Assembly (NCBI GenBank): GCA_016718875.1
Contig: JADKBL010000019.1
Location: 14,423 to 78,422, forward strand
Source of the DNA: Bacteroidota bacterium
GTDB lineage: Bacteria; Bacteroidota; Bacteroidia; Bacteroidales; VadinHA17
Direction of reading: 5' to 3'
DNA length: 64,000 nucleotides
Shown one piece after another: positions 28,486 through 36,610 of the stretch (its first letter is position 1; every line of letters starts with the position of its first letter). The notes under the pieces were generated by a model. It did not search any database. It saw only the letters and a list, made by a program, of their open reading frames with translations, and was not told the DNA's origin. Made by a program: the position numbers and the translations under genes.

Positions 28486-29925
28486 CTAAGTAAGGTCGTC
28501 GAGAGAGAAACCCTGTTTAAGAAGGTTGCCGGACTGAAGAACGGATTTCAGTTTTTCGTCGCCGATCAGTTTTAGTATTGAGTTGGCTTCGAAGATATCG
28601 ATCTTTCTGTCTTTCATCAGCTTTGCAAGCTCTGCCGCTTTATGATATCCGATATGAGGAACCAGGGCAGTTGTTACAGAAGGGCTGAAAATCACTGCTT
28701 TATATCCGGCCGATTCGTTAATTACAATATCTCCGAACAGGTTATTCAGCAATGTGGCATCGCAGGCTGTCAAAAGCTTAAGACTATCAATCAGTGCACA
28801 ACCTATTGAAGGCAGATAAGCATTCAGATCGAGTGTCCCCAATCCGCTCAGAGAGCTTATAAGCATATCATTTGCATAGATCCTGTGAGCTGCTGAAATA
28901 ACAAACTCAGGGATTACAGGATTTATCTTCCCCGGCATAATTGAACTGCCGACCTGCCTTGAAGGTATTGTCAGCATTTTGTCTCCGGAGATATCTGATG
29001 ACAGGAGCCTGATGTCGGAAGTGATCTTCTCAAGATTAACTGCATGAGCCTTAAGTGTTGCATGTACCTCCACCCATTTATCAAGGTTTGAGGTGGCATC
29101 AGGCATATTTTCGGCATGGGCAATAGGAAGGTTTGTAAGCTTCCGTAGCTCAGGTACAACTTCCATAATGAAGAATCTGGGTATACCAAGACCTGTACCT
29201 GCAGCTCCGCCACCCAGGTTAACATGTTTAATTCTTTCATTGCATTTTGATACTCTCCACCAGTCCCTTGAAAGGGCATTATTATATGTGCTGAACAGAA
29301 TTCCAAAAGAAGACGGTACTGCCTCCTGCATTTGAGTATAACCTGGTCGGAGCTTGTCACGTGTTTCCTTTTCGAGCAGCTCAATCCTCTGCCGGAGCAA
29401 GTTGATCTTTTCTTCCAGTTCAATCAGGAGCTTCATTACAGCAACTGTAAGTGCCGTGGGGATAACATCATTTGTTGACTGAAAGATATTTGCGTGCTCT
29501 GTTGGGTCAATATAAGTGTATTCTCCACACTTATTTCCACTTTTCTGAAGGGCTGTGTTTGTGATTATCTCGTTGATATTCATGTTGATGCTAGTGCCGG
29601 CTCCCCCTTGTACTGCCGGGACTATGAAACTGCTGTAATGTTCTCCGTCAGCAACCTGTAATGCTGCATATATCAGAGGATCGAGTATATCGTCATTGAT
29701 TGCCCTCAGGGATACTGTTTTGTCAGGATGTAATAATGCAGCATTCCTGAAATTTCTATAGGTATTGTAACATGCGAGTTTGGTGATACCAACCGCTTTG
29801 TACCATTCTATGGGGAATGGAGTGTTATCCGGGAAATTTTCTATTGCTCTGGAAGAATGAATTCCGTAAAGGGCATCTTTCGGAATCTCCTTTTCACCAA
29901 GACTATCTTTTTCTATACGGAACAT
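28486..29925 (-). CDS. aspA: Aspartate ammonia-lyase
   Basis: Aspartase reversibly deaminates aspartate to fumarate and ammonia. The frame is open to 29970, but the ATG at 29925 directly follows the stop of the upstream regulator and gives M-F-R-I-E-K-D-S-L-G-E, the usual family start. The 479-residue protein has the fumarase/aspartase signature GSSIMPGKINP near residue 318 with the catalytic-loop serine, and substrate-binding T-S-x-N-M-N-x-N-E (here T-S-I-N-M-N-I-N-E). In Bacteroidales and some other anaerobes aspA lies among the hydrogenase maturation genes. Its place beside hydF fits that. The alternative role is plain aspartate/fumarate metabolism. Confidence 0.92.
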   Translation of the reverse strand: MFRIEKDSLGEKEIPKDALYGIHSSRAIENFPDNTPFPIEWYKAVGITKLACYNTYRNFRNAALLHPDKTVSLRAINDDILDPLIYAALQVADGEHYSSFIVPAVQGGAGTSINMNINEIITNTALQKSGNKCGEYTYIDPTEHANIFQSTNDVIPTALTVAVMKLLIELEEKINLLRQRIELLEKETRDKLRPGYTQMQEAVPSSFGILFSTYNNALSRDWWRVSKCNERIKHVNLGGGAAGTGLGIPRFFIMEVVPELRKLTNLPIAHAENMPDATSNLDKWVEVHATLKAHAVNLEKITSDIRLLSSDISGDKMLTIPSRQVGSSIMPGKINPVIPEFVISAAHRIYANDMLISSLSGLGTLDLNAYLPSIGCALIDSLKLLTACDATLLNNLFGDIVINESAGYKAVIFSPSVTTALVPHIGYHKAAELAKLMKDRKIDIFEANSILKLIGDEKLKSVLQSGNLLKQGFSLDDLT

Positions 29926-29926
29926 T

Positions 29927-31102
29927 TTATTGGGTGTTTCCTGATACAGGTCTTGCATATGAAACGACATCGTTTCCGGTTATTTCATCCTGGCAGAGGA
30001 TGATAAGCCTCTCAAGGACATTCCTGAATTCCCTGATATTGCCGGTCCACTCTATCTTCTGAAGTTCTTTGATTGCATCTTTCTTGAGGATCTTCTTACT
30101 CATCCCGTACTCACTGCAGATAAGGTTGTTGAAGTGCTCAGCCAGCAAGGGGATATCATCAGATCTTTCATTCACTGAGGCCACGTGGATCAGTATTACA
30201 CTCAACCTGTGGTACAGATCCTCCCGGAAGTTATTTGCTTCGATCTCTTTCTTTATATTCTTGTTTGTGGCAGTTATCACCCTAACATTCACATGTATAT
30301 CCTTATCTGATCCTACCCTTGTAATCTTGTTCTCCTGAAGAGCCCTCAGCACTTTAGCCTGGGCAGAGAGGCTCATATCGCCTATTTCATCAAGGAAGAG
30401 TGTTCCTCCATTAGCCTGTTCAAACTTTCCGATACGCTGTTTGATTGCAGAGGTGAATGAGCCCTTTTCATGACCAAAGAGTTCGCTCTCAATCAATTCT
30501 GAGGGAATAGCTGCACAGTTAACTTCCACAAAGGGACCTTTGACACGATAGCTTTTTTCATGAATCTGATGAGCAACAAGCTCTTTGCCTGTTCCGTTCG
30601 ATCCGGTAATCAGCACCCTTGCTTCTGTAGCGGCTACCTTATCGATCATCTTCTTGACATTCTGTATTGCATCCGATTCGCCGACAATCTCATACATCTT
30701 GCTTACCTTGCTCTTCAGCACCTGTGTCTGGGTGATAAGAGTGGATTTGTCCATTGCATTCCTGATAGTGATGAGGAGCCTGTTGAGGTCGAGAGGTTTC
30801 TCTAGGAAATCATACGCCCCTTTTTTAATAGCTTCAACAGCGGTATCAATATTACCATGTCCTGAAATCATTATGACAGGGATATCAGTTGACTGTTCAG
30901 CGATTTTTCCAAGGACCTCAATGCCATCCATCTTAGCCATTTTAATATCGCAGAGTACTATGTCATAAGTGTTTGCTGTGAACATCTCAAGACCTTTCGG
31001 CCCGTCCTCAGCAAGATCGACCTCATGTTTCTCATATTCAAGAACCTCTTTCAGTGTATTCCTGATAGCCCGTTCGTCGTCGATTACAAGTATTTTTGAC
31101 AT
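29927..31102 (-). CDS. NtrC-family response regulator without DNA-binding domain
   Basis: The 391-residue protein has a receiver domain (1-120) with phospho-acceptor D52, acidic D8-D9 and K102. A sigma-54-type AAA+ domain follows, with Walker A GSNGTGKE at 167-174 and Walker B-like G-T-L-F-L-D-E-I-G-D. The loop that contacts sigma-54, normally GAFTGA, reads GSFTSA at 214-219. The protein ends just after the AAA+ lid (R-N-V-L-E-R-L-I-I-L). There is no C-terminal Fis-type helix-turn-helix, and the stop is followed immediately by aspA. No partner kinase gene is in the window. It may use its ATPase for something other than sigma-54 activation at a fixed promoter. Confidence 0.85.
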   Translation of the reverse strand: MSKILVIDDERAIRNTLKEVLEYEKHEVDLAEDGPKGLEMFTANTYDIVLCDIKMAKMDGIEVLGKIAEQSTDIPVIMISGHGNIDTAVEAIKKGAYDFLEKPLDLNRLLITIRNAMDKSTLITQTQVLKSKVSKMYEIVGESDAIQNVKKMIDKVAATEARVLITGSNGTGKELVAHQIHEKSYRVKGPFVEVNCAAIPSELIESELFGHEKGSFTSAIKQRIGKFEQANGGTLFLDEIGDMSLSAQAKVLRALQENKITRVGSDKDIHVNVRVITATNKNIKKEIEANNFREDLYHRLSVILIHVASVNERSDDIPLLAEHFNNLICSEYGMSKKILKKDAIKELQKIEWTGNIREFRNVLERLIILCQDEITGNDVVSYARPVSGNTQ

Positions 31103-31135
31103 AATTCCCGTAAGTTAAATTTTTCTATATAAATG

Positions 31136-31225
31136 TCAGGCTTCAGGCATCGGGCGTCAGGCGTCAGGCGTCAGGAAAACCAATAGCTAAGGCCTGTCGC
31201 CTGTTGCCCGTCGCCTGTCGCCTTT
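31136..31225. repeat. Seven-nucleotide tandem-unit hairpin (copy 2)
   Basis: From 31136 the 7-mers TCAGGCT, TCAGGCA, TCGGGCG, TCAGGCG, TCAGGCG and TCAGGAA follow each other. After a spacer come CCTGTCG, CCTGTTG, CCCGTCG and CCTGTCG units up to 31225. This is the reverse complement of the architecture at 12888-12979, with the same unit sequences. It fills the gap between the NatB-like permease gene and the NtrC-like regulator gene. Confidence 0.8.
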
Positions 31226-31228
31226 TTG

Positions 31229-32587
31229 TTATCCACTATATCTCAGCCACTTCCACATCTCTTTCCAGGATGTCTTCTTACCATACATAAGAATACCTGT
31301 GCGGTAAATCTTGGCAGCCATCCAGACGAAAAAGATGAAAGTAACTACCATCAGCAGCATTGAGATTCCAATCTGCCAGTATGGAACACCGAAAGGAATC
31401 CTGGCCATCATAACGATAGGAGAGGTCAGTGGTATTAACGAGCACCAGAATGCGACAGGACTTTCGGGGTTCTGCATTGTGCCCATTGCAACCATCAGAC
31501 CTATAATAATAGGGATTGTCACTGGCAGCATAAACTGCTGTGTTTCTGTTTCATTATCGACAGCCGATCCGATGGCTGCAAACACTGAGGCATATAGAAG
31601 ATAACCCGTTATAAAGTAGAATATAAAAGCAAATATTATAAGCAGCCATGGCTGGTTAAGCGCACTGTCGAAGAGCCTTGTAAATTCAATTAGTTCCGGT
31701 GATATTTCCTGAACAGCAGCCTGTCCTGCAACAGCCTGGTTTTCAGTCATCATATTCTGGGGCATCGATTGGGTTATTTCGGTAATTCCTGAATTCCCGA
31801 GCAAAGTTGTTTTTAATACCGTAGTTATTCCGGCAGTAAGAATCACCCACATAAGGAATTGTGTTAGTCCAACCAGTGCGATGCCAACGATTTTTCCCAT
31901 CATAAGTTCAATAGGTTTGACGGAGGAGATTATTACCTCTACAACCCTGCTTGTTTTCTCCTCTATAACACCACGCATCACCTGTGATCCGAAGATGAAG
32001 ACCAGCATATACATGAGCAGTCCGAAGATATAGGCCAGTGCCATTGAAATACCCGTACTTGTTTTTTGAACATTACCCAGATCATCCAGTTTTTTTGTCT
32101 GGACAGATACATCGGTCTGAATACTCTTCATGATTGCATCGAGATCACCAATACTGTAGGCAGCTAGTTTTTGCTTCTCGATATTTTTTTCGAGAGATCT
32201 TTCGATATGCTCGAGAAGACCTATCGGCGGTTGTTTTTTGGAAATAAGATCGATGGCATTTGGAGTATTAATGATCTCGGGATATATTATCAGTACTCCA
32301 TAATAGCCTTCCTGTTCAAACTTGGTCTTGAATTCATTCAGATTAACATTGTCAAGGTAAACGAACTCAGCGTCCTTTGTATTTTTTATGACACCTTTAA
32401 ACAGGTCTGATTTCTCTTCAATAACAGCAATTTTTTTAAAGTCACCCTTCTGGTTCATCATCAGAACGGTGGGGACTATTACAATAGCTGCCATAAGAAG
32501 CGGAGCAAGAAGGGTCATTATTATAAATGATTTTTTTCTTACCCTTGTAACATATTCTCTTTTTATTATGACTGATATTTTATTCAT
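31229..32587 (-). CDS. ABC-2 type transporter permease (NatB-like)
   Basis: The 452-residue protein has one N-terminal membrane helix (about 20-42), a large extracytoplasmic region (45-185) and five or six C-terminal membrane segments. This layout is that of NatB/ABC-2 permeases, which export sodium, drugs or lipids. The conserved amphipathic segment V-M-R-G-V-I-E-E-K-T-S-R-V-V-E near residues 203-217 is typical. The ATPase gene lies 30 nt upstream. The exported substrate cannot be deduced. Confidence 0.88.
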   Translation of the reverse strand: MNKISVIIKREYVTRVRKKSFIIMTLLAPLLMAAIVIVPTVLMMNQKGDFKKIAVIEEKSDLFKGVIKNTKDAEFVYLDNVNLNEFKTKFEQEGYYGVLIIYPEIINTPNAIDLISKKQPPIGLLEHIERSLEKNIEKQKLAAYSIGDLDAIMKSIQTDVSVQTKKLDDLGNVQKTSTGISMALAYIFGLLMYMLVFIFGSQVMRGVIEEKTSRVVEVIISSVKPIELMMGKIVGIALVGLTQFLMWVILTAGITTVLKTTLLGNSGITEITQSMPQNMMTENQAVAGQAAVQEISPELIEFTRLFDSALNQPWLLIIFAFIFYFITGYLLYASVFAAIGSAVDNETETQQFMLPVTIPIIIGLMVAMGTMQNPESPVAFWCSLIPLTSPIVMMARIPFGVPYWQIGISMLLMVVTFIFFVWMAAKIYRTGILMYGKKTSWKEMWKWLRYSG

Positions 32588-32617
32588 GACTAGGCAATTA
32601 AAAGGGTTAAATGATGA

Positions 32618-33526
32618 TTAGTTACGGGCTTCAACCACTCTTATAAATATTTCATTCATCGACGGAAGAGCAGGATTGAAAGAGATGACAGTTCCGGATT
32701 TTATTGCTGTCTGAAGTATCTCATTGCTTTTTATGTCACCCGTTGTTTTCAGTCTGACAATGCTTTTGTTGTTCTCAAACTTTTGATCGAGGATATTATA
32801 ATGTCCGTTTCCTTCGATTTTTACATTGCCGTCGAATACAAGGTCATATTCATTTGCTGCCCATTTAGTTCTGATTTCGTCAACGCTTCCCTCCAGAATT
32901 GTTTTTGCTTTGTCTATGAGGGTGATGTTGTCGCACAGTTCTTCAACTGATTCCATATTATGAGTAGAGAATATAATTGTTGCTCCTCTTTCTCTCAGGA
33001 AGAGTATTTCGTTCTTGATGATTTTTGCATTTACAGGGTCGAATCCGGTGAATGGTTCATCGAAGATAAGCAGCTTGGGTTCATGAAGAACAGTTGTTAC
33101 AAACTGAACTTTCTGTGCCATTCCCTTTGATAGTTCTTCCACCTTTTTGCCCCACCAGTCAGTTATTTCAAGCTTGTTAAACCAGTATTTGAGTCTTTTC
33201 ATTGCCTCTGCTTTTGAAAGGCCTTTCAGCTGCGCAAAGTAGAGAGCCTGTTCGCCAACCTTCATTTTTTTGTACAAGCCTCTTTCCTCAGGAAGGTATC
33301 CGATTCGCTGGACATCTTCGGGACATAGTTTCTTCCCATCCAGGAAAAGTTCACCTGAATCGGGGCCGGTGATCTGGTTGATTATCCTGATCAATGTGGT
33401 TTTTCCTGCACCGTTAGGACCGAGAAGCCCGTAGATGCTTTGCTGGGGTACAGCAATACTTACATTATCCAGAGCCAGTTGGGTACCATACTGCTTGGAT
33501 ACATTTTTTGCTTCAAAAAGAGCCAT
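32618..33526 (-). CDS. ABC transporter ATP-binding protein (NatA-like)
   Basis: The 302-residue ATPase has Walker A GPNGAGKT at 36-43. The signature appears as L-S-K-G-M-A-Q-K rather than LSGGQ, as in other NatA-type proteins. Walker B is L-L-I-F-D-E-P-F-T-G-F-D-P, and the switch histidine lies in F-S-T-H-N-M. A C-terminal extension of about 80 residues is typical of ABC-2 exporters. It pairs with the permease gene directly downstream. Confidence 0.92.
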   Translation of the reverse strand: MALFEAKNVSKQYGTQLALDNVSIAVPQQSIYGLLGPNGAGKTTLIRIINQITGPDSGELFLDGKKLCPEDVQRIGYLPEERGLYKKMKVGEQALYFAQLKGLSKAEAMKRLKYWFNKLEITDWWGKKVEELSKGMAQKVQFVTTVLHEPKLLIFDEPFTGFDPVNAKIIKNEILFLRERGATIIFSTHNMESVEELCDNITLIDKAKTILEGSVDEIRTKWAANEYDLVFDGNVKIEGNGHYNILDQKFENNKSIVRLKTTGDIKSNEILQTAIKSGTVISFNPALPSMNEIFIRVVEARN

Positions 33527-33602
33527 TGAGATTAATTTTAACTACAACTTGGAATTAAGTGTAAATATAGAAAAAGTATCAATTGCTTCCGATTAGAAAT
33601 AA

Positions 33603-33750
33603 GAGATTCTTCGCTGCGCTCAGAATGACAATTACTTGATGAATATGTGGGTGAGGTGGAGGTGATTGGCGGCTCCGCCGCCAATCACCTCCACCTCAAA
33701 AACATAATTACATGTCATTCTGAGCGAAACGAAGTGAAGCGAAGAATCTC
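33603..33750. repeat. MITE-like element: terminal inverted repeats around a perfect 21-bp hairpin
   Basis: The left end (33603-33630) begins GAGATTCTTCGCT and ends CTCAGAATGACA. The right end (33713-33750) is its imperfect inverted copy with about 10 extra bases. Inside, 33653-33673 and 33677-33697 are exact reverse complements of 21 nt separated by TCC. No ORF lies within. The element occupies the gap between dnaJ and the NatA-like gene, both on the minus strand. Confidence 0.8.
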
Positions 33751-33805
33751 ATGTTTATTTCAATCATTATCTGTTTAGTAGTGAAAAAGTATATGATAGT
33801 AATAA

Positions 33806-34957
33806 TTACCCTTCAAAATACCCTCTCATCCTTTCGAAGAAACCTTTATCATTTTTATCGGGAGCAGGCTCAAATGATTTTGATTCCCTGAATTTTTCGA
33901 AAGCCTTCAACTCTTCCTTGGTCATACTTTTTGGAATCCAGACATTTACATTTACCAGCAGGTCGCCTCTTCCGTATCCGTTTACTTCCGGAAGACCTTT
34001 GCCTCTGAGTCTGAGAATCCTGCCGGGCTGGGTTCCCGGTTCTATTTTTATCTTGACATTAGTATCAACTGTTGGTATTTCAACATGAGTTCCGAGAATT
34101 GCATCGGGGATGCTGACGAAGAGGTTATATATCAGGTCATTTCCTTCCCTGATCAGGTCGGGATGTTCTTCTTCATCAATTACAACAAGCAGATCTCCGT
34201 TAACCCCGCCTCTTCTGGGGGCGTTTCCTTTTCCGCTGACAGTCATCTGCATTCCCTTGCCAACACCGGCAGGTATATTTATCTTAATGACCTCCTCTTT
34301 CTGGACGATTCCTTCGCCATAGCAGGATGTGCATTTGCTGGTAACAGTCTTGCCTTCACCACCGCAGGCCGGGCATACTGCAGTTGTCTGCATCTGTCCG
34401 AGCATTGTGTTTGTGATTCTTGTAACATGTCCTGAGCCCCTGCATGTAGAGCAGTCGGAAATTGCTGAAGCGTCTGCTGCACCTGTTCCGCCGCACGTGT
34501 CGCAGGTATTGTATTTGGTAACCTTTATTTTTTTCTCGCAGCCGGCGGCTATCTCCTGGAGGTTGAGCTTAACCTTTACTCGAAGGTTAGTGCCTTTGTT
34601 TACCCTTCTTCCTCTTCTTCCTCCTCCTCCAAAAGCACCAAATCCTCCAAATGCATCACCGAAGATATCACCGAACGAAGAGAAGATATCGTCCATTGTC
34701 ATTGTATGACCGCTGAAACCGCCGCCGGAGTTTCCCATGCCGGCATGTCCATAACGATCGTACCGTGCTTTTTTTTCCTCATTGCTGAGAATTTCGTAAG
34801 CTTCAGCAGCCTCCTTAAAATGTTCTTCAGCTTTTTTGTCCCCCGGATTTTTATCTGGGTGATATTTGAGTGCCTGCTTGCGGTATGCTTTTTTGATCTC
34901 TTCCTTAGTGGCCTCTTTGGATACGCCAAGCACCTCATAAAAATCTCTTTTTCCCAT
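33806..34957 (-). CDS. dnaJ: Chaperone protein DnaJ (Hsp40)
   Basis: DnaJ delivers unfolded proteins to DnaK and stimulates its ATPase. The 383-residue protein has a J domain with HPD at 33-35. A Gly/Phe-rich region (about 73-115) is followed by the four zinc-binding repeats [24 protein letters not shown] and C-T-S-C-Y-G-E-G, then the C-terminal substrate-binding sandwich. It lies 52 nt downstream of grpE on the same strand. dnaK is not in the window. Confidence 0.97.
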   Translation of the reverse strand: MGKRDFYEVLGVSKEATKEEIKKAYRKQALKYHPDKNPGDKKAEEHFKEAAEAYEILSNEEKKARYDRYGHAGMGNSGGGFSGHTMTMDDIFSSFGDIFGDAFGGFGAFGGGGRRGRRVNKGTNLRVKVKLNLQEIAAGCEKKIKVTKYNTCDTCGGTGAADASAISDCSTCRGSGHVTRITNTMLGQMQTTAVCPACGGEGKTVTSKCTSCYGEGIVQKEEVIKINIPAGVGKGMQMTVSGKGNAPRRGGVNGDLLVVIDEEEHPDLIREGNDLIYNLFVSIPDAILGTHVEIPTVDTNVKIKIEPGTQPGRILRLRGKGLPEVNGYGRGDLLVNVNVWIPKSMTKEELKAFEKFRESKSFEPAPDKNDKGFFERMRGYFEG

Positions 34958-35009
34958 CCTTTCTATATTTTTAGATTAGCCACTTTAATATCTGTTAAGC
35001 AACTGAATA

Positions 35010-35657
35010 TTATTCACCAACAACTACTTTAGAAAATCTCAGGACCTTATCCTGCAGATAATAACCTTTTTCAAGAACATCAACCACTTTCCCTTTTTTG
35101 TCATCCTCGCCGGCAGGTACTTTTGCAACTGCCTCATGTATATCAACATTGAAGCTGTTATTCAGAGCTTCAATTTCAGTTACCCCGTTCTGTTTAAGGA
35201 ACTCGTTGAATTTACTATATATGAGATCAATTCCGTTTTTCATAGCAGCGGAATCGGTTCCATCGTCCATATGTTTCAGGGCTCTTTCAAAATCGTCCAT
35301 CAGGGGGATTATTTTAAGAAGGAGATTCTCACCGGCATATTTGGAGAGATCCATTTTTTCCCTGAGTGTCCTTTTTCTGTAATTATCAAACTCGGCTGAA
35401 AGACGGATATACTTATCCTGCATTTCTGCCAGTTTTGCAACTGTTTCCTTAAGTTCCTTTTCAACTTTGTCAGTTGAAGGAGATTCTTCCGTCTTATCTT
35501 CTGAAACCTTATGTTTATGCTGATCAATAGGAAGTTCATCATTATCACTTACCATCTGATCATCATGAGAAAATGTATTGTTCTTACTGTCAGCTGATTC
35601 GCCGCCAATATTAATATGATTTTCTTCCTGCTGCCTGTGCTTTTTTTTCATCATCAT
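35010..35657 (-). CDS. grpE: Nucleotide exchange factor GrpE
   Basis: GrpE releases ADP from DnaK. The frame is open upstream to 35795, but that part runs through a repeat element. The start M-M-M-K-K-K-H-R at 35657 (or the third ATG at 35651) is preferred and gives about 215 residues. A charged, poorly conserved N-terminal half leads into a coiled coil (about 75-120, with R-L-S-A-E-F-D-N-Y-R-K-R). The C-terminal beta domain contains D-I-H-E-A-V-A and G-Y-Y-L-Q-D-K-V-L-R. It is followed by dnaJ. No heat-shock operator was seen upstream. Confidence 0.93.
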   Translation of the reverse strand: MMMKKKHRQQEENHINIGGESADSKNNTFSHDDQMVSDNDELPIDQHKHKVSEDKTEESPSTDKVEKELKETVAKLAEMQDKYIRLSAEFDNYRKRTLREKMDLSKYAGENLLLKIIPLMDDFERALKHMDDGTDSAAMKNGIDLIYSKFNEFLKQNGVTEIEALNNSFNVDIHEAVAKVPAGEDDKKGKVVDVLEKGYYLQDKVLRFSKVVVGE

Positions 35658-35736
35658 TCGCTCAGTTTCATAATTACAATAGCTTAGTAGCAAAATATTT
35701 GCCAAGAAAGGGGAGTTGACAAATTGACAGTCACGG

Positions 35737-35875
35737 CGCGATGGCACAATGGTGTAAGGGCTCAACGGCTCAATGGCGCAACGGCACAACGGCACAATGG
35801 ACTGATAATAATGGGAATGATAAATAAGCTGGATTTGCCTTTACGCCTGTGAGCCTTAGAGCCCTTGCGCCATTT
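35737..35875. repeat. Eight-nucleotide tandem-unit hairpin
   Basis: Eight consecutive 8-mers fill 35737-35800: CGCGATGG, CACAATGG, TGTAAGGG, CTCAACGG, CTCAATGG, CGCAACGG, CACAACGG, CACAATGG. All end in GG. On the other strand, 35838-35875 reads CGCAAGGG, CTCTAAGG, CTCACAGG and CGTAAAGG, also in 8-nt steps. The two halves form a long imperfect hairpin. It ends exactly at the stop codon of the DUF4290 gene and lies between it and grpE. Confidence 0.85.
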
Positions 35876-36523
35876 TTAATGCCTGCTGTATCCTTTTTTC
35901 TTATTGAATGGCTTATTCTGGTGCTTACCCTGAGGTTTGCCCATAGGTTTCTTTTTTGGAGGAGGCATGAGTTCTCTTACTTCGAGGATCCTGACGCCTT
36001 CAGTTATTTTAAGCTTGCCTTTCGATAAAACCCTTACATCGTTGATAATTGTTTCATCTGCCACCTGGCTGCGGTTCCAGGTGATATATGATTTCTTCAT
36101 CTGGTTCACAATCAGTGTGGTAAGATATTCCTTCTCATCACCATCTTCAAGTTCTGTAGCAGCCTGTATCATAAGCTCAATGATACGGCCATAGTGAAGA
36201 TACCTGATCTCGCCCTGCATATATGGTACTTCCCTGGGCTTTTCTCTCAGCTTTGTTATCTCAGGTACAGGATATGGAGAATCAATGTCGAGGTCAAATT
36301 CGGCTATTATGGCAAGGTGATCCCATAGCTTATGTTTGAAGTCACCTACATCGCGAAGGTGGGGATTGAGGTTCCCCATGATAGAGATAATGGTTTTAGC
36401 TGCACGGTTTCTTTCATCCCTGTCTTTAATAGTCTTTATATGATCAACCATCTTCTGGACATTCCTGCCATATTCTGGCAATTCCATCCTCTTTCTCTGT
36501 GTATTGTAATCGTAATTCATCAT
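35876..36523 (-). CDS. DUF4290 domain-containing protein
   Basis: The 215-residue soluble protein matches the DUF4290 pattern, with N-Y-N-T-Q-R-like start (here D-Y-N-T-Q-R-K-R-M-E-L-P-E-Y-G-R-N-V-Q) and the central R-Y-L-H-Y-G-R-I-I-E block. The last 35 residues are lysine- and proline-rich (P-P-P-K-K-K-P, K-P-F-N-K-K-K), possibly nucleic-acid binding. No function is established that I know of. The second ATG at 36520 is an equally good start. Confidence 0.8.
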   Translation of the reverse strand: MMNYDYNTQRKRMELPEYGRNVQKMVDHIKTIKDRDERNRAAKTIISIMGNLNPHLRDVGDFKHKLWDHLAIIAEFDLDIDSPYPVPEITKLREKPREVPYMQGEIRYLHYGRIIELMIQAATELEDGDEKEYLTTLIVNQMKKSYITWNRSQVADETIINDVRVLSKGKLKITEGVRILEVRELMPPPKKKPMGKPQGKHQNKPFNKKKGYSRH

Positions 36524-36610
36524 AATGCAAAAATATGTGCAAAGCTAATAATTAAATGTCATTTTAATAATGAGATTAATTACTTAGCATTCAGTTTATT
36601 GTTTTATATA

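Noticed and set aside
11190..30195. CACGTG-containing strings as parS sites (for example near 11200, 19890 and 30180)
   Set aside because: All lie inside coding sequence and lack the flanking symmetric arms of the known 16-bp parS palindrome.
35658..35795. N-terminal extension of grpE
   Set aside because: It is translated from the 8-nt repeat element and AT-rich leader. The lysine-rich M-M-M-K-K-K start is more plausible.
35737..35800. Possible CRISPR array
   Set aside because: The units are only 8 nt long and contiguous, with no spacers, and no cas genes are in the window.
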